Part shown: one piece after another, positions 45,673 to 54,592 of the stretch
Layout: every line of letters starts with the position of its first letter
Numbering within the stretch: position 1 is the first letter of the stretch
DNA from: Vagococcus proximus
GTDB taxonomy: Bacteria; Bacillota; Bacilli; Lactobacillales; Vagococcaceae
DNA: 64,000 bases
Assembly (NCBI RefSeq): GCF_029143285.1
Contig: NZ_JAPDSH010000001.1
Location: 310,001-374,000 of the forward strand
Reading direction: 5' to 3'
The notes under the pieces: generated by a model
The model's database searches: none
Seen by the model: only the letters and a program-made list of their open reading frames with translations
Told to the model about the DNA's origin: nothing
Translations under genes and position numbers: made by a program

Positions 45673-47070
45673 ATGTTATTGAGTATAAAAAAAGAAGAAT
45701 GGTTAGGACAGGTGAAGAATGATTTCTTTGCAGGATTAGTTTCATCGATTGCGATTTTACCAGAAGTTATCGGTTTCGCGATTATTGCAGGTGTAAACCC
45801 TTTAACTGCTCTTTTTGGTTCGAGTATCATGATGTTAGTCATTAGTTTTATGGGTGGACGACCAGCAATGGTAACGGCAGCAGCTGGGTCGATGGCCATG
45901 GTGATGGTTGGTTTAATAAAAGCGCATGGAATTGAGTACATGCTTGCGGCTACGGTGTTAACTGGTATTTTTCAGTTGTTACTAGGTTATGCAGGGATTC
46001 ATAAATTGATGCGTTATATTTCTAAAACTGTGATGTATGGGTTTGTTAATGCTTTAGCGATTATGATTTTTATGGCACAGGTTCAACAATTACCAGGACA
46101 GTCAGTTCTGACATTTGTGATGGTAGGCATTACAATCTTACTGATGTATGTTTTACCAAAAGTAACCACACTTGTGCCACCAGCATTGATTGCGATTGTC
46201 ATGATGGGGATTGTTTCTTATGTGATGCCTGGACAATTTCAAGTGATCGGTGATTTAGGTGATTTAAGTCAGACAAGCTTTAGTTTAGCTTTACCAAATG
46301 TACCATTTACCCTAGAGACTTTAAGCATTATTATCGGTCCCGCTATAGCTTTGACAATGGTTGGTTTAATTGAAACACTACTAACCTTACCTATTGTCGA
46401 TGAGATGACTGAAACAACAGGGGATTCTAAGCGAGAAGTAAAAGCGCAAGGTCTTGCAAATTTAGTGACGGCTTTCTTCGGTGGTCCTGCTGGATGTGCT
46501 ATGATCGGACAAGCTGTCATCAATGTGAAGTCCGGTGGTCGAACACGATTGTCAACGTTAGTAGGTGGTTTATCACTATTGATTTTAATTTTAGTAGGAA
46601 AAGATGTGATGTTACAAATCCCGACAGCAGTTTTAATTGGGATTATGATAACAGTAGCTATCGCAACGTTTAATTGGGAAAGTTTGAGTTTAATCCGTAC
46701 TTTTCAAGTGACCGAAAGTTTTATTATGATTATGACCGTAGCGGTCGTAGTGTATACGCATAATTTGGCGATCGGGATTGCTCTAGGTGTTTTGTTAAGT
46801 GCTCTCGTATTTATGGCGAAGTTATCGAGTATTAAAATAACAGAAAATGAGGAGACTATTAGTGTTTCAGGACCCTTATATTTTGCGTCGGTCCAATCAT
46901 TTAATCGTTATTTTTCTGAAAAAGAGTCAACGTTAAAAGGAAAGCAAATTGATTTTTCTCATATGACAGTTTTAGATCATTCGGCAGAAGAAGCTTTAGT
47001 GGAGTGGTTGAGAGACTATCATACGCCAGATAATCAGCTACAGCTTATCGGTCTTCCGCAAGCAAAGTAA
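45673..47070 (+). CDS. SulP family anion transporter with short STAS domain
   Basis: This 465-residue membrane protein has about 10-12 helices (ILPEVIGFAIIAGVNPLTALFG and FFGGPAGCAMIGQAVINVKSGGRTRLSTL are SulP landmarks) and ends in a shortened STAS domain (VSGPLYFASVQSF, DFSHMTVLDHSAEEAL). SulP proteins carry sulfate, bicarbonate or other anions; the substrate is not readable. GAGGAG precedes the ATG. It stands alone between terminators. Confidence 0.85.
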   Translation: MLLSIKKEEWLGQVKNDFFAGLVSSIAILPEVIGFAIIAGVNPLTALFGSSIMMLVISFMGGRPAMVTAAAGSMAMVMVGLIKAHGIEYMLAATVLTGIFQLLLGYAGIHKLMRYISKTVMYGFVNALAIMIFMAQVQQLPGQSVLTFVMVGITILLMYVLPKVTTLVPPALIAIVMMGIVSYVMPGQFQVIGDLGDLSQTSFSLALPNVPFTLETLSIIIGPAIALTMVGLIETLLTLPIVDEMTETTGDSKREVKAQGLANLVTAFFGGPAGCAMIGQAVINVKSGGRTRLSTLVGGLSLLILILVGKDVMLQIPTAVLIGIMITVAIATFNWESLSLIRTFQVTESFIMIMTVAVVVYTHNLAIGIALGVLLSALVFMAKLSSIKITENEETISVSGPLYFASVQSFNRYFSEKESTLKGKQIDFSHMTVLDHSAEEALVEWLRDYHTPDNQLQLIGLPQAK

Positions 47071-47099
47071 AAGTCGGCTCTATGAGTCGGCTTTTTGCA
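47071..47099 (+). terminator. Intrinsic terminator
   Basis: AAAAGTCGGCTC and GAGTCGGCTTTTT can pair in part (AAAGCCGAC-type stem), followed by T-run, right after the SulP gene. Confidence 0.65.
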
Positions 47100-47159
47100 T
47101 ATTCTTTGACTCGATTACTCGATTTCGGTATGATAGTAAAAATACCTAGGAGGGATAGT

Positions 47160-47780
47160 ATGGGATTAAATGAATTTATATTAGGATTAAACAGTTTGGA
47201 GACCATTACACGTGCACCAGGATTTTTCAAATTTACCGAGCATACGGTGGCGGCCCATTCTTACCGAGTGGCGTCTATCGCACAAGTCTTAGGGGATATT
47301 GAAGAAGTAAATGGTGTGACGATTGATTGGAAATCATTGTATGAAAAGGCGTTAAATCATGATTATACAGAGCGCTTTATTGGAGATATTAAGACCCCGG
47401 TCAAATATGCGAGCAAAGAACTTAGAGGGATGTTACAGACCGTAGAAGAGAAAATGACTGATCAATTTATTGAAGAAGAAATTCCAAGTGAGTTTCAAGC
47501 TATCTATAGAAGACGATTATTTGAAGGGAAAGATGAAACAGTAGAAGGTGAAATATTAGCGATTGCTGATAAAGTCGATTTGTTGTATGAGTCGTTTGAA
47601 GAGATTGTTAAAAACAACCCAGAACCGGTGTATAAAGAGATGTTTATCGAGTCAGTGGAAACAATTAAGAAATTTGAACACCGACCATCTGTCGGCTACT
47701 TCTTTAAGGAAATATTCCCAGAGTTATTGTTACCTGATTTTTATGGAAAAGAAGCCTTTATGGCAAAAATTAGTGAATGA
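47160..47780 (+). CDS. YfbR-like HD-domain phosphohydrolase
   Basis: This 206-residue protein has the HD metal motif: His in EHTVAAHSYRVA, HD in NHDYTERFIGDI, and Asp in IADKVDLLYES. YfbR-type enzymes are 5'-deoxynucleotidases. GGAGGGA gives proper spacing to ATG 47160; an earlier in-frame start at 47082 overlaps the preceding terminator and is rejected. Confidence 0.82.
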   Translation: MGLNEFILGLNSLETITRAPGFFKFTEHTVAAHSYRVASIAQVLGDIEEVNGVTIDWKSLYEKALNHDYTERFIGDIKTPVKYASKELRGMLQTVEEKMTDQFIEEEIPSEFQAIYRRRLFEGKDETVEGEILAIADKVDLLYESFEEIVKNNPEPVYKEMFIESVETIKKFEHRPSVGYFFKEIFPELLLPDFYGKEAFMAKISE

Positions 47781-47786
47781 ATTTGA

Positions 47787-47824
47787 GTAAAAAAGCAATC
47801 AGAAAAAATCTGATTGCTTTTTTA
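47787..47824. terminator. Bidirectional terminator
   Basis: AAAAAAGCAATCAGA pairs with TCTGATTGCTTTTTT. It separates the HD gene from the convergent response regulator. Confidence 0.9.
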
Positions 47825-48427
47825 TATCCAATGGTGCTGACTAGCTACATTTATAGCTTCAATTCTAGAGCGAGAACCTGTTTTACTTAAGATAGCAGAG
47901 ATGTAATTACGAATGGTTCCTTCTGACAAAAAAAGTGTTTTTGAAATGACTTGTGTAGAAAGCCCTTGCTGGATGAGAGTTAAAATCTCCATTTCACGAT
48001 GACTAAGAGGATTTTTTTCAGCGCGTAGAACTGTCTTAACTAATTCTGGAGAATAAATAGTAGCTCCCTTTAAAACGGAATGGATAGTTTGTATTAAAAA
48101 GTCACTAGGACTATCTTTTAATAAATAAGCGCTGACTTCAGTTGCGACCGCATCTTGAAAGTAATGCTCTAACGCAAAGGTTGTTAAAATAATACATTTA
48201 GTTGTTGGGATTATTTTTTTTAGTTGTGCTGCGATTTCGAGTCCTGTAAGGCCAGGCATCTCGATATCTAGAATTGCGATATCTGGTTTTAGTTGTTTGA
48301 TCTCAGCTAATGAAATCAATCCGTCGGTACTCGAACCTATTACGGAGAACTCATTTTCTAAATTTAAAATAGTGACAAGCGCAGTTTTAAGCATTTCTTG
48401 ATCCTCAGCTATATAAAGTGTAGTCAT
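47822..48427 (-). CDS. NarL/LuxR-type response regulator (YvfU-like)
   Basis: This 201-residue protein has a receiver domain with phospho-acceptor Asp in PDIAILDIEMPGLTGLE, Thr in CIILTTFA and Lys in YLLKDSP. The LuxR helix-turn-helix follows (LSHREMEILTLIQQGLSTQV, LSEGTIRNYISAILSKTG). It is the partner of the histidine kinase whose stop overlaps its start (ATGA-type, one base shared). It likely controls the ABC transporter genes of the same operon, possibly through the repeats at 51249-51277. Confidence 0.92.
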   Translation of the reverse strand: MTTLYIAEDQEMLKTALVTILNLENEFSVIGSSTDGLISLAEIKQLKPDIAILDIEMPGLTGLEIAAQLKKIIPTTKCIILTTFALEHYFQDAVATEVSAYLLKDSPSDFLIQTIHSVLKGATIYSPELVKTVLRAEKNPLSHREMEILTLIQQGLSTQVISKTLFLSEGTIRNYISAILSKTGSRSRIEAINVASQHHWI

Positions 48428-49539
48428 TATAATTCCCCCTTTGGTAATGTAAAGGTAAGTATAGTTCCATTTGTGGAAGTTATGGTTAGGTTTCCACCTA
48501 CTTCAGTCATTCGTCTCTCCATACTAGTTAAACCAAAAGCACCTGAACGAATAGTTTGAATACCAATCCCATTATCTTTTATGCTTAAAGAATAGTGAGT
48601 AGATGATTCAGAGAAAGTAAAACTAGCAACTTGAGCTTTGCTGTGTCTAATCATATTTGTTACAGCTTCTGTTATAACAGAGGAGAAGAGATGTTGAACA
48701 TCTGGTGGCCAAGTATTCGAAAGAGTTTCGTTTATACTTTGAATGGAAATATTTGCCAATTTTAAGTTGTTTTCTTCCTCAATCATAGTTTCTGCGATAT
48801 TTTTTTCATGCAGGTTATTAACAATTGACCGAACAGAATTTAAGCTAGCACGTGATAGTTGAGCGATTTCAGAAAGTTCTTTTTCAGCAAGTGACGCATC
48901 TTTTTGGATTAATTTTTGAGCAAGTTCCGTTTTTAAAGTGATAATTGAAAATGTTTGACCGACGGTATCATGTAAATCGCGGGCAATACGATCTCGTTCA
49001 TTTTGCTTAACAATAGCTTCTAAGCGTTGATTATTACGGCTAAGCTGAGCACTTCTACGATAGGAATCTCCCATTGAACGAGCTGCGAGAGGTGAAACAA
49101 CGGCGAATCCTAAAGGAATCATAAGCGTGCTCCATTCTGAAAAAGAATAAGGAGGATGTGGAATAGTACTACCTATAAAACTAACCAAACAAGCACTATA
49201 ATAACCAATAAGATAATGTTTAAAAGTAGTTTTGGCTAAAGGGATTGATCCAATCTCCCAAGCGGTGAAGATGAATAGGTAGCCATTTTGTTCTGTTATA
49301 CCAAAAAATATAGCAATGAGTAATTGAGTCAAGATATTCAAGGGCAGTAGTGTTGTAATGGTATAAGCATCGCGATAAGCTTTTATAAAGATAAGTAGAA
49401 GTATTATCAAGAAATAACGATAAGTCGTATTGATTGGAAATAAAGAAAAAATTGTAGGGATTAGAAATAGTAACCAAAAATAGGGAGTGAACCCAAATTT
49501 TTCAGGAAATAAAATATGACGTTTAAAAAATTGTTTCAT
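48427..49539 (-). CDS. Sensor histidine kinase, HisKA_3 type (YvfT-like)
   Basis: This 370-residue protein has about six membrane helices in residues 15-165, then the dimerisation/phosphorylation box ERDRIARDLHDTVGQTFSI (His) and a HATPase domain (VITEAVTNMIRHSKAQ, IKDNGIGIQTI, GAFGLTSMERRM). With few external residues it probably senses a membrane signal such as a lipid, an antimicrobial or the ABC transporter itself. The start overlaps the permease stop by four bases. Confidence 0.92.
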   Translation of the reverse strand: MKQFFKRHILFPEKFGFTPYFWLLFLIPTIFSLFPINTTYRYFLIILLLIFIKAYRDAYTITTLLPLNILTQLLIAIFFGITEQNGYLFIFTAWEIGSIPLAKTTFKHYLIGYYSACLVSFIGSTIPHPPYSFSEWSTLMIPLGFAVVSPLAARSMGDSYRRSAQLSRNNQRLEAIVKQNERDRIARDLHDTVGQTFSIITLKTELAQKLIQKDASLAEKELSEIAQLSRASLNSVRSIVNNLHEKNIAETMIEEENNLKLANISIQSINETLSNTWPPDVQHLFSSVITEAVTNMIRHSKAQVASFTFSESSTHYSLSIKDNGIGIQTIRSGAFGLTSMERRMTEVGGNLTITSTNGTILTFTLPKGEL

Positions 49540-50300
49540 AAGCGGTGTAGCTCCTTTTTATTCTGAAAGGTATTAATTATCCAAGTTAGTATTCCTAGTA
49601 AACTTGTCCAAAGTATTATATATAGTACATTCATTTTGTTTAGTGTCAGAGAATTGTGGCAAATGTTCTTGCTGAGTTCAGCTAAGTGATAAGGTAATAA
49701 GTAACTGCCAATTTTTTGAATCCATTTTGGTAAGATTTCTAACGGAAACCAAAGTCCACTAAAAATTGCCATAGGAAAGACGATGAGATTACTCAATAAG
49801 TTTATCACATTACTTGAGTCACTAAAAGAAATCATGATACCTATCAACATCAGAGGTGATGCGATGATGGGCAAAAGAATGATTAGGAATAACCAGGCAG
49901 AAGAAGAAAAGTTTATCTGATTAATAATAATCCCAGAGATACTTAGTCCTAATGTTGATAAGCTAGACATAGTAATGAAAACAAGAAGTGTAGAGACGTA
50001 ATAACGAATTTTTGACACAGGACTAAGTTCAACAAAAAGTGTAAAATGTTGTTTATTATCATCGTGGAAGGTATTAGAGACACTAATCACTGCGCTCAAT
50101 AGCATACTATAAATAATCATACTGATAAGATAATCTTCTTTCCAAACTATAAGAGCTTCTTTAGGCATTTCAACAGTCATTACCTTTGTAAATAAAAGAT
50201 AAAAAGCTAAAGGAAGAAGTAAGTTAAAAAAGAAGAATTTTAAGTTACGCCAAACTAATCGTTTAAAATTAAGGTGCACTTGATAAATAAAAGAGTTCAT
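49536..50300 (-). CDS. ABC-2 type transporter permease (YvfS-like)
   Basis: This 254-residue membrane protein has six hydrophobic segments, including LFFFNLLLPLAFYLLF-like (FKFFFFNLLLPLAFYLLFTK) and IVFPMAIFSGLWFPLEILP, a typical ABC-2 permease block. With the ATPase next to it, it forms an exporter, perhaps for a drug, lipid or bacteriocin. It lies one base after the ATPase gene and overlaps the kinase start by four bases. Confidence 0.88.
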   Translation of the reverse strand: MNSFIYQVHLNFKRLVWRNLKFFFFNLLLPLAFYLLFTKVMTVEMPKEALIVWKEDYLISMIIYSMLLSAVISVSNTFHDDNKQHFTLFVELSPVSKIRYYVSTLLVFITMSSLSTLGLSISGIIINQINFSSSAWLFLIILLPIIASPLMLIGIMISFSDSSNVINLLSNLIVFPMAIFSGLWFPLEILPKWIQKIGSYLLPYHLAELSKNICHNSLTLNKMNVLYIILWTSLLGILTWIINTFQNKKELHRL

Positions 50301-50301
50301 A

Positions 50302-51189
50302 TTAGTTTTCTCCTTTGCTTAACTGGTTAAAAAGGGTTTCAAGAGAGTGAGGTTTAATGGATAAGTTTTCTAAATCATTTAGATAAGGTATGAGTTCGTT
50401 AATAAAGGTATTTATATCATTTGTAAGAAACGTATGACGTGTACCTAGGTTAGAATGACTATGAACGGCGGTGAAGTCATTAAAGAGTGAGGCCTCAATC
50501 GAACTCGTAAAGTTAATCTCTGTTTGTCCAGTTTTCTCTCTTAGTTGTTCTATGGTTCCGTTAAAAGTGAGGGAATTATTTTTTAAAATTAAAAAGCGAG
50601 TAGCAATCATCTCTAGTTCATCTAAATAATGACTGGTTATAAAAAATGTTTTTCCTTTTTTTTGATAGTGTGAGACGGTTTGCCAAAATTGATACCTTGC
50701 ATGACTGTCCATACCAGCAGTTGGTTCGTCTAAGAAAATCAATTCAGAATCTCCGGCCAGTGCAATCGAAAAAGATAACCTACGCTGTTGACCACCAGAT
50801 AATTTTGTGAGGAAAGTATCTTCCTTTTCCTTTAAGCCAGCTAGGGATAATAATTCAGTATAGGGAAGGGGATTAGAATAGTAGCTCCTTGCTAACATAA
50901 TGCTCTCTTTAACGGTAACTTTTGATAATGAAAATGAATGTTGTAGCATAACGCCAATAGTCTCACGGTCATTCTTTCTGAATTTTTGTTTTCCAAATAG
51001 TAGGACATGACCGCTATCTTGAGGTATTAAATGTGTAATAATTGAGATTAAGGTAGATTTACCAGCACCATTTTCACCTAAGAGTGCAACTATTTCACCT
51101 TTATATAGTTCAAATGAAATATCGTTTAAAATCACCTTGTTCTTATACGATTTGCTAATGGTTTTAACGTTTAAAATAGGTTGTATCAT
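50302..51189 (-). CDS. ABC transporter ATPase (YvfR-like)
   Basis: This 295-residue ATPase has Walker A LLGENGAGKSTLIS, signature LTKLSGGQQRRLSFSIAL and Walker B ELIFLDEPTAGMDSH, with a C-terminal extension. The start at 51189 (MIQPILNVKTISKSY) follows AAAAGGAGG on the minus strand; a longer frame to 51276 runs through the promoter region and is rejected. Order ATPase-permease-kinase-regulator equals yvfRSTU of Bacillus subtilis. Confidence 0.92.
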   Translation of the reverse strand: MIQPILNVKTISKSYKNKVILNDISFELYKGEIVALLGENGAGKSTLISIITHLIPQDSGHVLLFGKQKFRKNDRETIGVMLQHSFSLSKVTVKESIMLARSYYSNPLPYTELLSLAGLKEKEDTFLTKLSGGQQRRLSFSIALAGDSELIFLDEPTAGMDSHARYQFWQTVSHYQKKGKTFFITSHYLDELEMIATRFLILKNNSLTFNGTIEQLREKTGQTEINFTSSIEASLFNDFTAVHSHSNLGTRHTFLTNDINTFINELIPYLNDLENLSIKPHSLETLFNQLSKGEN

Positions 51190-51248
51190 TAGTAATGCCT
51201 CCTTTTCTACTACTATAAAGAAAAGAACGTAGGTACATAAGTAGCGAG

Positions 51249-51277
51249 TGTCATGACATGATGTGACAGATGTCATA
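51249..51277. promoter_or_regulatory. Repeated TGTCA/TGACA sites upstream of the ABC operon
   Basis: TGTCATGACA, then TGTGACA, then TGTCATA within 29 bases form overlapping inverted repeats. They lie about 60-90 bases upstream of the ATPase start. A binding site for the LuxR-type regulator of the operon is the likely reading. Confidence 0.55.
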
Positions 51278-51356
51278 TAAAAACAAAATACTAACGAAAC
51301 ATCAATGCAAGTGATATACTAGAGTGGAATGAAAACGTTTAAAGGAGAGCTGGGAC

Positions 51357-52307
51357 ATGACAGAAAAACTATTAGTTTTAAATGATTTATCAGCAGAAAA
51401 GAAAACTGAGTTAATTGACCGTTTTAAGACCGTTGAGTTTAGTTTTACCAATCCTAAAGATGTGACAGATGAAGAGTTAGCACGTGCAACAATTATTTGG
51501 GGGAATTTACATCCTAAACGATTACATAATCAACTTGATAAATTAAAGTGGATACAGTTGTGTAGTGCAGGGTACGATGCATACAGTAAACCTGATTTAT
51601 TACCAGAACAAACAACATTAACAAATGCCAAAGGGGCATATGGCTTGACTGTGGCAGAGCATACACTTGCTACGACAATGATGGCGATGCGAAAGCTCCA
51701 CTTATACCATAAAAATCAACTGACTCATAATTGGAAAAATGAAGGGAAAATTAAATCAATTTATGGCTCAAAAGTCGGCATCATTGGACTGGGTGATATT
51801 GGCCGTAACATTGCAGAAAAATTTTCAGGGCTAGGTAGTGAGATTGTCGGTTTTTATAAATCAGATAAAGTAAGTTTTCCATTCGTAAAAGAAGTGAGAA
51901 CCGTCGATAATATCGCTGATAAAGTGAGTGACTTAGACGTCCTAATATTATGTGTTCCTGCAATGGCGAGCAATTATCATTTAGTAGATAGTAAGCTACT
52001 TGCCAATATGAAATCAGATGCAATCTTGGTGAATGTAGGTCGTGGTAGCCTTGTTGATTTAGAAGCATTATGTACTCATATGAAGCATGAAGATGAGTTT
52101 GCAGCAGTATTAGACGTAACTGAACCAGAACCGTTGCCAGAAAATCATGAAGCGTGGGATTTGAAAAATATAATTATTACGCCACATGTTGCTGGTGGTT
52201 TTGATTTAGATGAAACCTTTAATAAATACATGGAAATAGCGGAGAATAATCTTGAGAAGTTCTTGAAAGAGGACCCGTTATCTAATGTTGTGATAAAAGG
52301 ATTTTAA
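51357..52307 (+). CDS. D-isomer-specific 2-hydroxyacid dehydrogenase
   Basis: This 316-residue dehydrogenase has a Rossmann motif VGIIGLGDIGRNIAEKFSG, Arg in VNVGRGSLVDLEAL, Glu in VTEPEPLPE and His in IITPHVAGGF. It is a paralogue of the 23534 gene but clearly diverged. Substrate unknown. AAAGGAGAG precedes the ATG. ATGAAAACGTTTAAAG at 51329-51344 is a near-cre with two mismatches at its 3' end. It ends at a bidirectional terminator. Confidence 0.88.
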   Translation: MTEKLLVLNDLSAEKKTELIDRFKTVEFSFTNPKDVTDEELARATIIWGNLHPKRLHNQLDKLKWIQLCSAGYDAYSKPDLLPEQTTLTNAKGAYGLTVAEHTLATTMMAMRKLHLYHKNQLTHNWKNEGKIKSIYGSKVGIIGLGDIGRNIAEKFSGLGSEIVGFYKSDKVSFPFVKEVRTVDNIADKVSDLDVLILCVPAMASNYHLVDSKLLANMKSDAILVNVGRGSLVDLEALCTHMKHEDEFAAVLDVTEPEPLPENHEAWDLKNIIITPHVAGGFDLDETFNKYMEIAENNLEKFLKEDPLSNVVIKGF

Positions 52308-52337
52308 CAAAAAGAGAGCCATTTGGCTCTCTTTTTT
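52308..52337. terminator. Bidirectional terminator
   Basis: AAAAAGAGAGCC-ATTT-GGCTCTCTTTTTT, between convergent genes. Confidence 0.92.
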
Positions 52338-52815
52338 AGTGGAGATGTAACCAACGCATCATATGACGTGCAGTAGGTTGTGCGATTAAAAGTTCGATAA
52401 ACAATACAATCGTAAAGTTGCGCGGCCAAGCTATAACGAAACGGTTTAAAAGCCCAGTTTCAATGACAAATCCGTGACCAACGACATCACCAATTATCGT
52501 CATAATTACGGACATACCGATAACGGTAAAAAAGACATTAAACAAGACTTGGGCATTAAAACTGTCATTGGTATGGCTAAATTTAGTTAGAAGAGGCATG
52601 ACTGCTTTTCTGACGACAAAATTTTCAAGCACCATCGCAATAACAAAAAATAGAGGAAAGGCCTTTACTACTGTTGTGAGGTAGTGGCTATCTACTGCTC
52701 TGAATTCCAAGTAAATATTAAAGCTAGACATCAAAAAGGCGGTTATACCGCAAATAATACTGCCATAAAGAAGACCTTCCTTTGGATTGTGGGGTAAACG
52801 TAAATCATGTGACAT
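52336..52815 (-). CDS. DUF2798 membrane protein
   Basis: This 159-residue protein has four hydrophobic segments in two similar halves (LLYGSIICGITAFLMSSFNIYLEF and VLFNVFFTVIGMSVIMTIIGDVV), matching DUF2798. Function unknown. The start at 52815 follows TAGGAG on the minus strand; an extension to 52869 would read through the leader hairpin. A terminator precedes the gene in its own leader (52849-52893), so expression may be controlled by attenuation. Confidence 0.75.
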   Translation of the reverse strand: MSHDLRLPHNPKEGLLYGSIICGITAFLMSSFNIYLEFRAVDSHYLTTVVKAFPLFFVIAMVLENFVVRKAVMPLLTKFSHTNDSFNAQVLFNVFFTVIGMSVIMTIIGDVVGHGFVIETGLLNRFVIAWPRNFTIVLFIELLIAQPTARHMMRWLHLH

Positions 52816-52848
52816 AAAAAAACTCCTATCTTCCTTAATATCAGTAAA

Positions 52849-52893
52849 CAAAAAAGACGCAGAAACCATCTGGGCAGATGGTTCCTACGTCTT
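52849..52893 (-). promoter_or_regulatory. Leader terminator (attenuator) of the DUF2798 gene
   Basis: On the minus strand a 19-bp stem without mismatches other than G-T pairs (arms 52893-52875 and 52872-52854) is followed by six T. It lies between a promoter-like TTACGA/TACACT pair (minus strand, about 52950-52917) and the gene start at 52815. No minus-strand gene precedes it, so it is not an ordinary gene-end terminator. Confidence 0.65.
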
Positions 52894-53047
52894 GCGAGTA
52901 ATGTTCACTGTAAAAATAGTGTAGCAGATTTAAAAAATTCTCGTAAGTAAAAAATAAAAGTTTACTAGTAAGGGGAGGTTATTTAAAGCAGATTAATCGA
53001 ATACACTAATTTATCATGATACACTAAAGATAATGAGGGGGGAGTTT

Positions 53048-53398
53048 ATGAGACGAGTAACTACCGATTTAGAAGCTTATTTCCCAAGAGAATACATCAA
53101 ATTTGATAAGTGTTGTGTTGATAATGCAGCGGATATTAAAGAGATGCAGAGGTCCGAATTAATTAACCGAAAGTTAGCTAAGTTTGATGAGATTTTTGAA
53201 GAAAAAGACTTATCCGATTTTTGGAAAGAGAATAAATTTAAAGAAATTGATACACTAGATTATAGAGAAACCGTTTTGCTAGATAGCTTCATTCCATTAT
53301 ACGAGCTAGTTTTACTTGCCTACTATAGGAAGAAACTAGATAAATTACGTGAAATAGACTGGAAGATAGAGGAATACACTCTAAAGAGTAAAAAGTAG
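53048..53398 (+). CDS. Hypothetical helical cytoplasmic protein
   Basis: This 116-residue charged protein is mostly helical (ELINRKLAKFDEIFEEKDLS, YELVLLAYYRKKLDKLREID), with two adjacent cysteines (DKCCVDN). There is no signal peptide or membrane segment. The GAGGGGGGAG site fits ATG 53048 better than 53033. Two ATACACTAA motifs lie upstream at 53001 and 53019. Family not recognised. Confidence 0.55.
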   Translation: MRRVTTDLEAYFPREYIKFDKCCVDNAADIKEMQRSELINRKLAKFDEIFEEKDLSDFWKENKFKEIDTLDYRETVLLDSFIPLYELVLLAYYRKKLDKLREIDWKIEEYTLKSKK

Positions 53399-53430
53399 TA
53401 GCTTGTTATCTCAAGCTACTACTTTTAAAT
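53396..53430. terminator. Bidirectional terminator
   Basis: AGTAGTAGCTTG pairs with CAAGCTACTACT around TTATCT, followed by T-run; serves both converging genes. Confidence 0.85.
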
Positions 53431-53431
53431 T

Positions 53432-54592
53432 TTACTCGTAAGCTTTTTCAAATAATGACATAATATCAGCTTTTGTTCCTTGGCGGGGATTACTGAAGGC
53501 ATTACCATCGACTAGGGCATTTGTTGCCATTAACTCGAAGTCTTCACGTTTAACACCCATTTCTTTAAGTGTTGATGGAATACCAACATCAGTTGCAAGT
53601 GTACGCATTGCATTAATCGCAAGCACTGCAGCATCACGTTTTGATAAACCTGAAATATCTTCACCCATAAATTCGGCAATATCAGCAAATTTATCAATGT
53701 TTGAAATCATGTTGTATTCTTCAACAGTAGGTAAAAGAATGGCATTGGCAACACCATGAGCCATATCGTATTGACCACCCAATTGGTGAGCCATAGCATG
53801 TACGTAACCAAGGTCAGCGTTGTTAAAGGCCATACCAGCAAGAAGTGAAGCATACGCCATATTTTCACGTGCTTTAACATTTTCGCCGTTAGCTACTGCT
53901 TGGCGTAAGTTAGTGCTAATTAATTTAATCGCTTGAATAGCAGCTGCATCTGTTACAGGGTTAGCATTTTTAGAGACATAAGATTCAACAGCATGAGTTA
54001 AAGCATCCATACCTGTTGCAGCAGTAAGTCCAGCTGGAATTGCTAGCATTAGTAACGGATCATTAATAGAAACAACAGGGACATTACGCCAGCTTACGAT
54101 AACAAATTTTAAATGTGTTTCTGAATTTGTTAGGACACAGTGACGTGTAATTTCACTTGCAGTACCAGCTGTTGTATTGACAGCAACAATTGGAGGAAGT
54201 GGGTTATCAAGTGTTTCAATACCAGCTAATTCAGTAAGAGGTTTGTCATGAGTTGCCGCAATACCAATCCCTTTACCACAGTCATGAGCAGAACCACCGC
54301 CAACAGTGATAATAGCATCACAATTATTTTCGTTGTAAACAGCTAATCCATCTAAACAGTTAGAGATTTTGGGATTAGGTTCAACACCGTCGTAGAAAAC
54401 ATACTCAATATTTTTATCATTTAAATGTTTTTCAACTTGTTTCACTGGACCATTTTCCATATTACGTAAGAAACCATCTGTTACGATAAGAGCTTTTTTA
54501 ACGCCTAGAAGTTCGACACGATCTCCAATGACCTCAACAGATTTAGGACCAAAGAAGTTTACATTAGGTAAAAAGTAATCAAAATAACGCAT
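53432..54592 (-). CDS. Iron-dependent alcohol dehydrogenase
   Basis: This 386-residue group III (Fe-ADH) enzyme has NAD site TVGGGSAHDCGKGI and metal-binding blocks DALTHAVESYVS and MAHQLGGQYDMAHGVANAILLP. It resembles 1,3-propanediol dehydrogenase, lactaldehyde reductase and butanol dehydrogenases; the alcohol cannot be told. The start at 54592 follows AGAGGAA on the minus strand; the frame upstream to 54724 lacks a start signal. It is divergent from the mannose PTS operon and shares its regulatory gap. Confidence 0.9.
   Translation of the reverse strand: MRYFDYFLPNVNFFGPKSVEVIGDRVELLGVKKALIVTDGFLRNMENGPVKQVEKHLNDKNIEYVFYDGVEPNPKISNCLDGLAVYNENNCDAIITVGGGSAHDCGKGIGIAATHDKPLTELAGIETLDNPLPPIVAVNTTAGTASEITRHCVLTNSETHLKFVIVSWRNVPVVSINDPLLMLAIPAGLTAATGMDALTHAVESYVSKNANPVTDAAAIQAIKLISTNLRQAVANGENVKARENMAYASLLAGMAFNNADLGYVHAMAHQLGGQYDMAHGVANAILLPTVEEYNMISNIDKFADIAEFMGEDISGLSKRDAAVLAINAMRTLATDVGIPSTLKEMGVKREDFELMATNALVDGNAFSNPRQGTKADIMSLFEKAYE

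Noticed and set aside
51329-51344. cre site before the 51357 dehydrogenase
   Set aside because: The left half fits but the conserved C and final W near the 3' end are missing; too weak to call.
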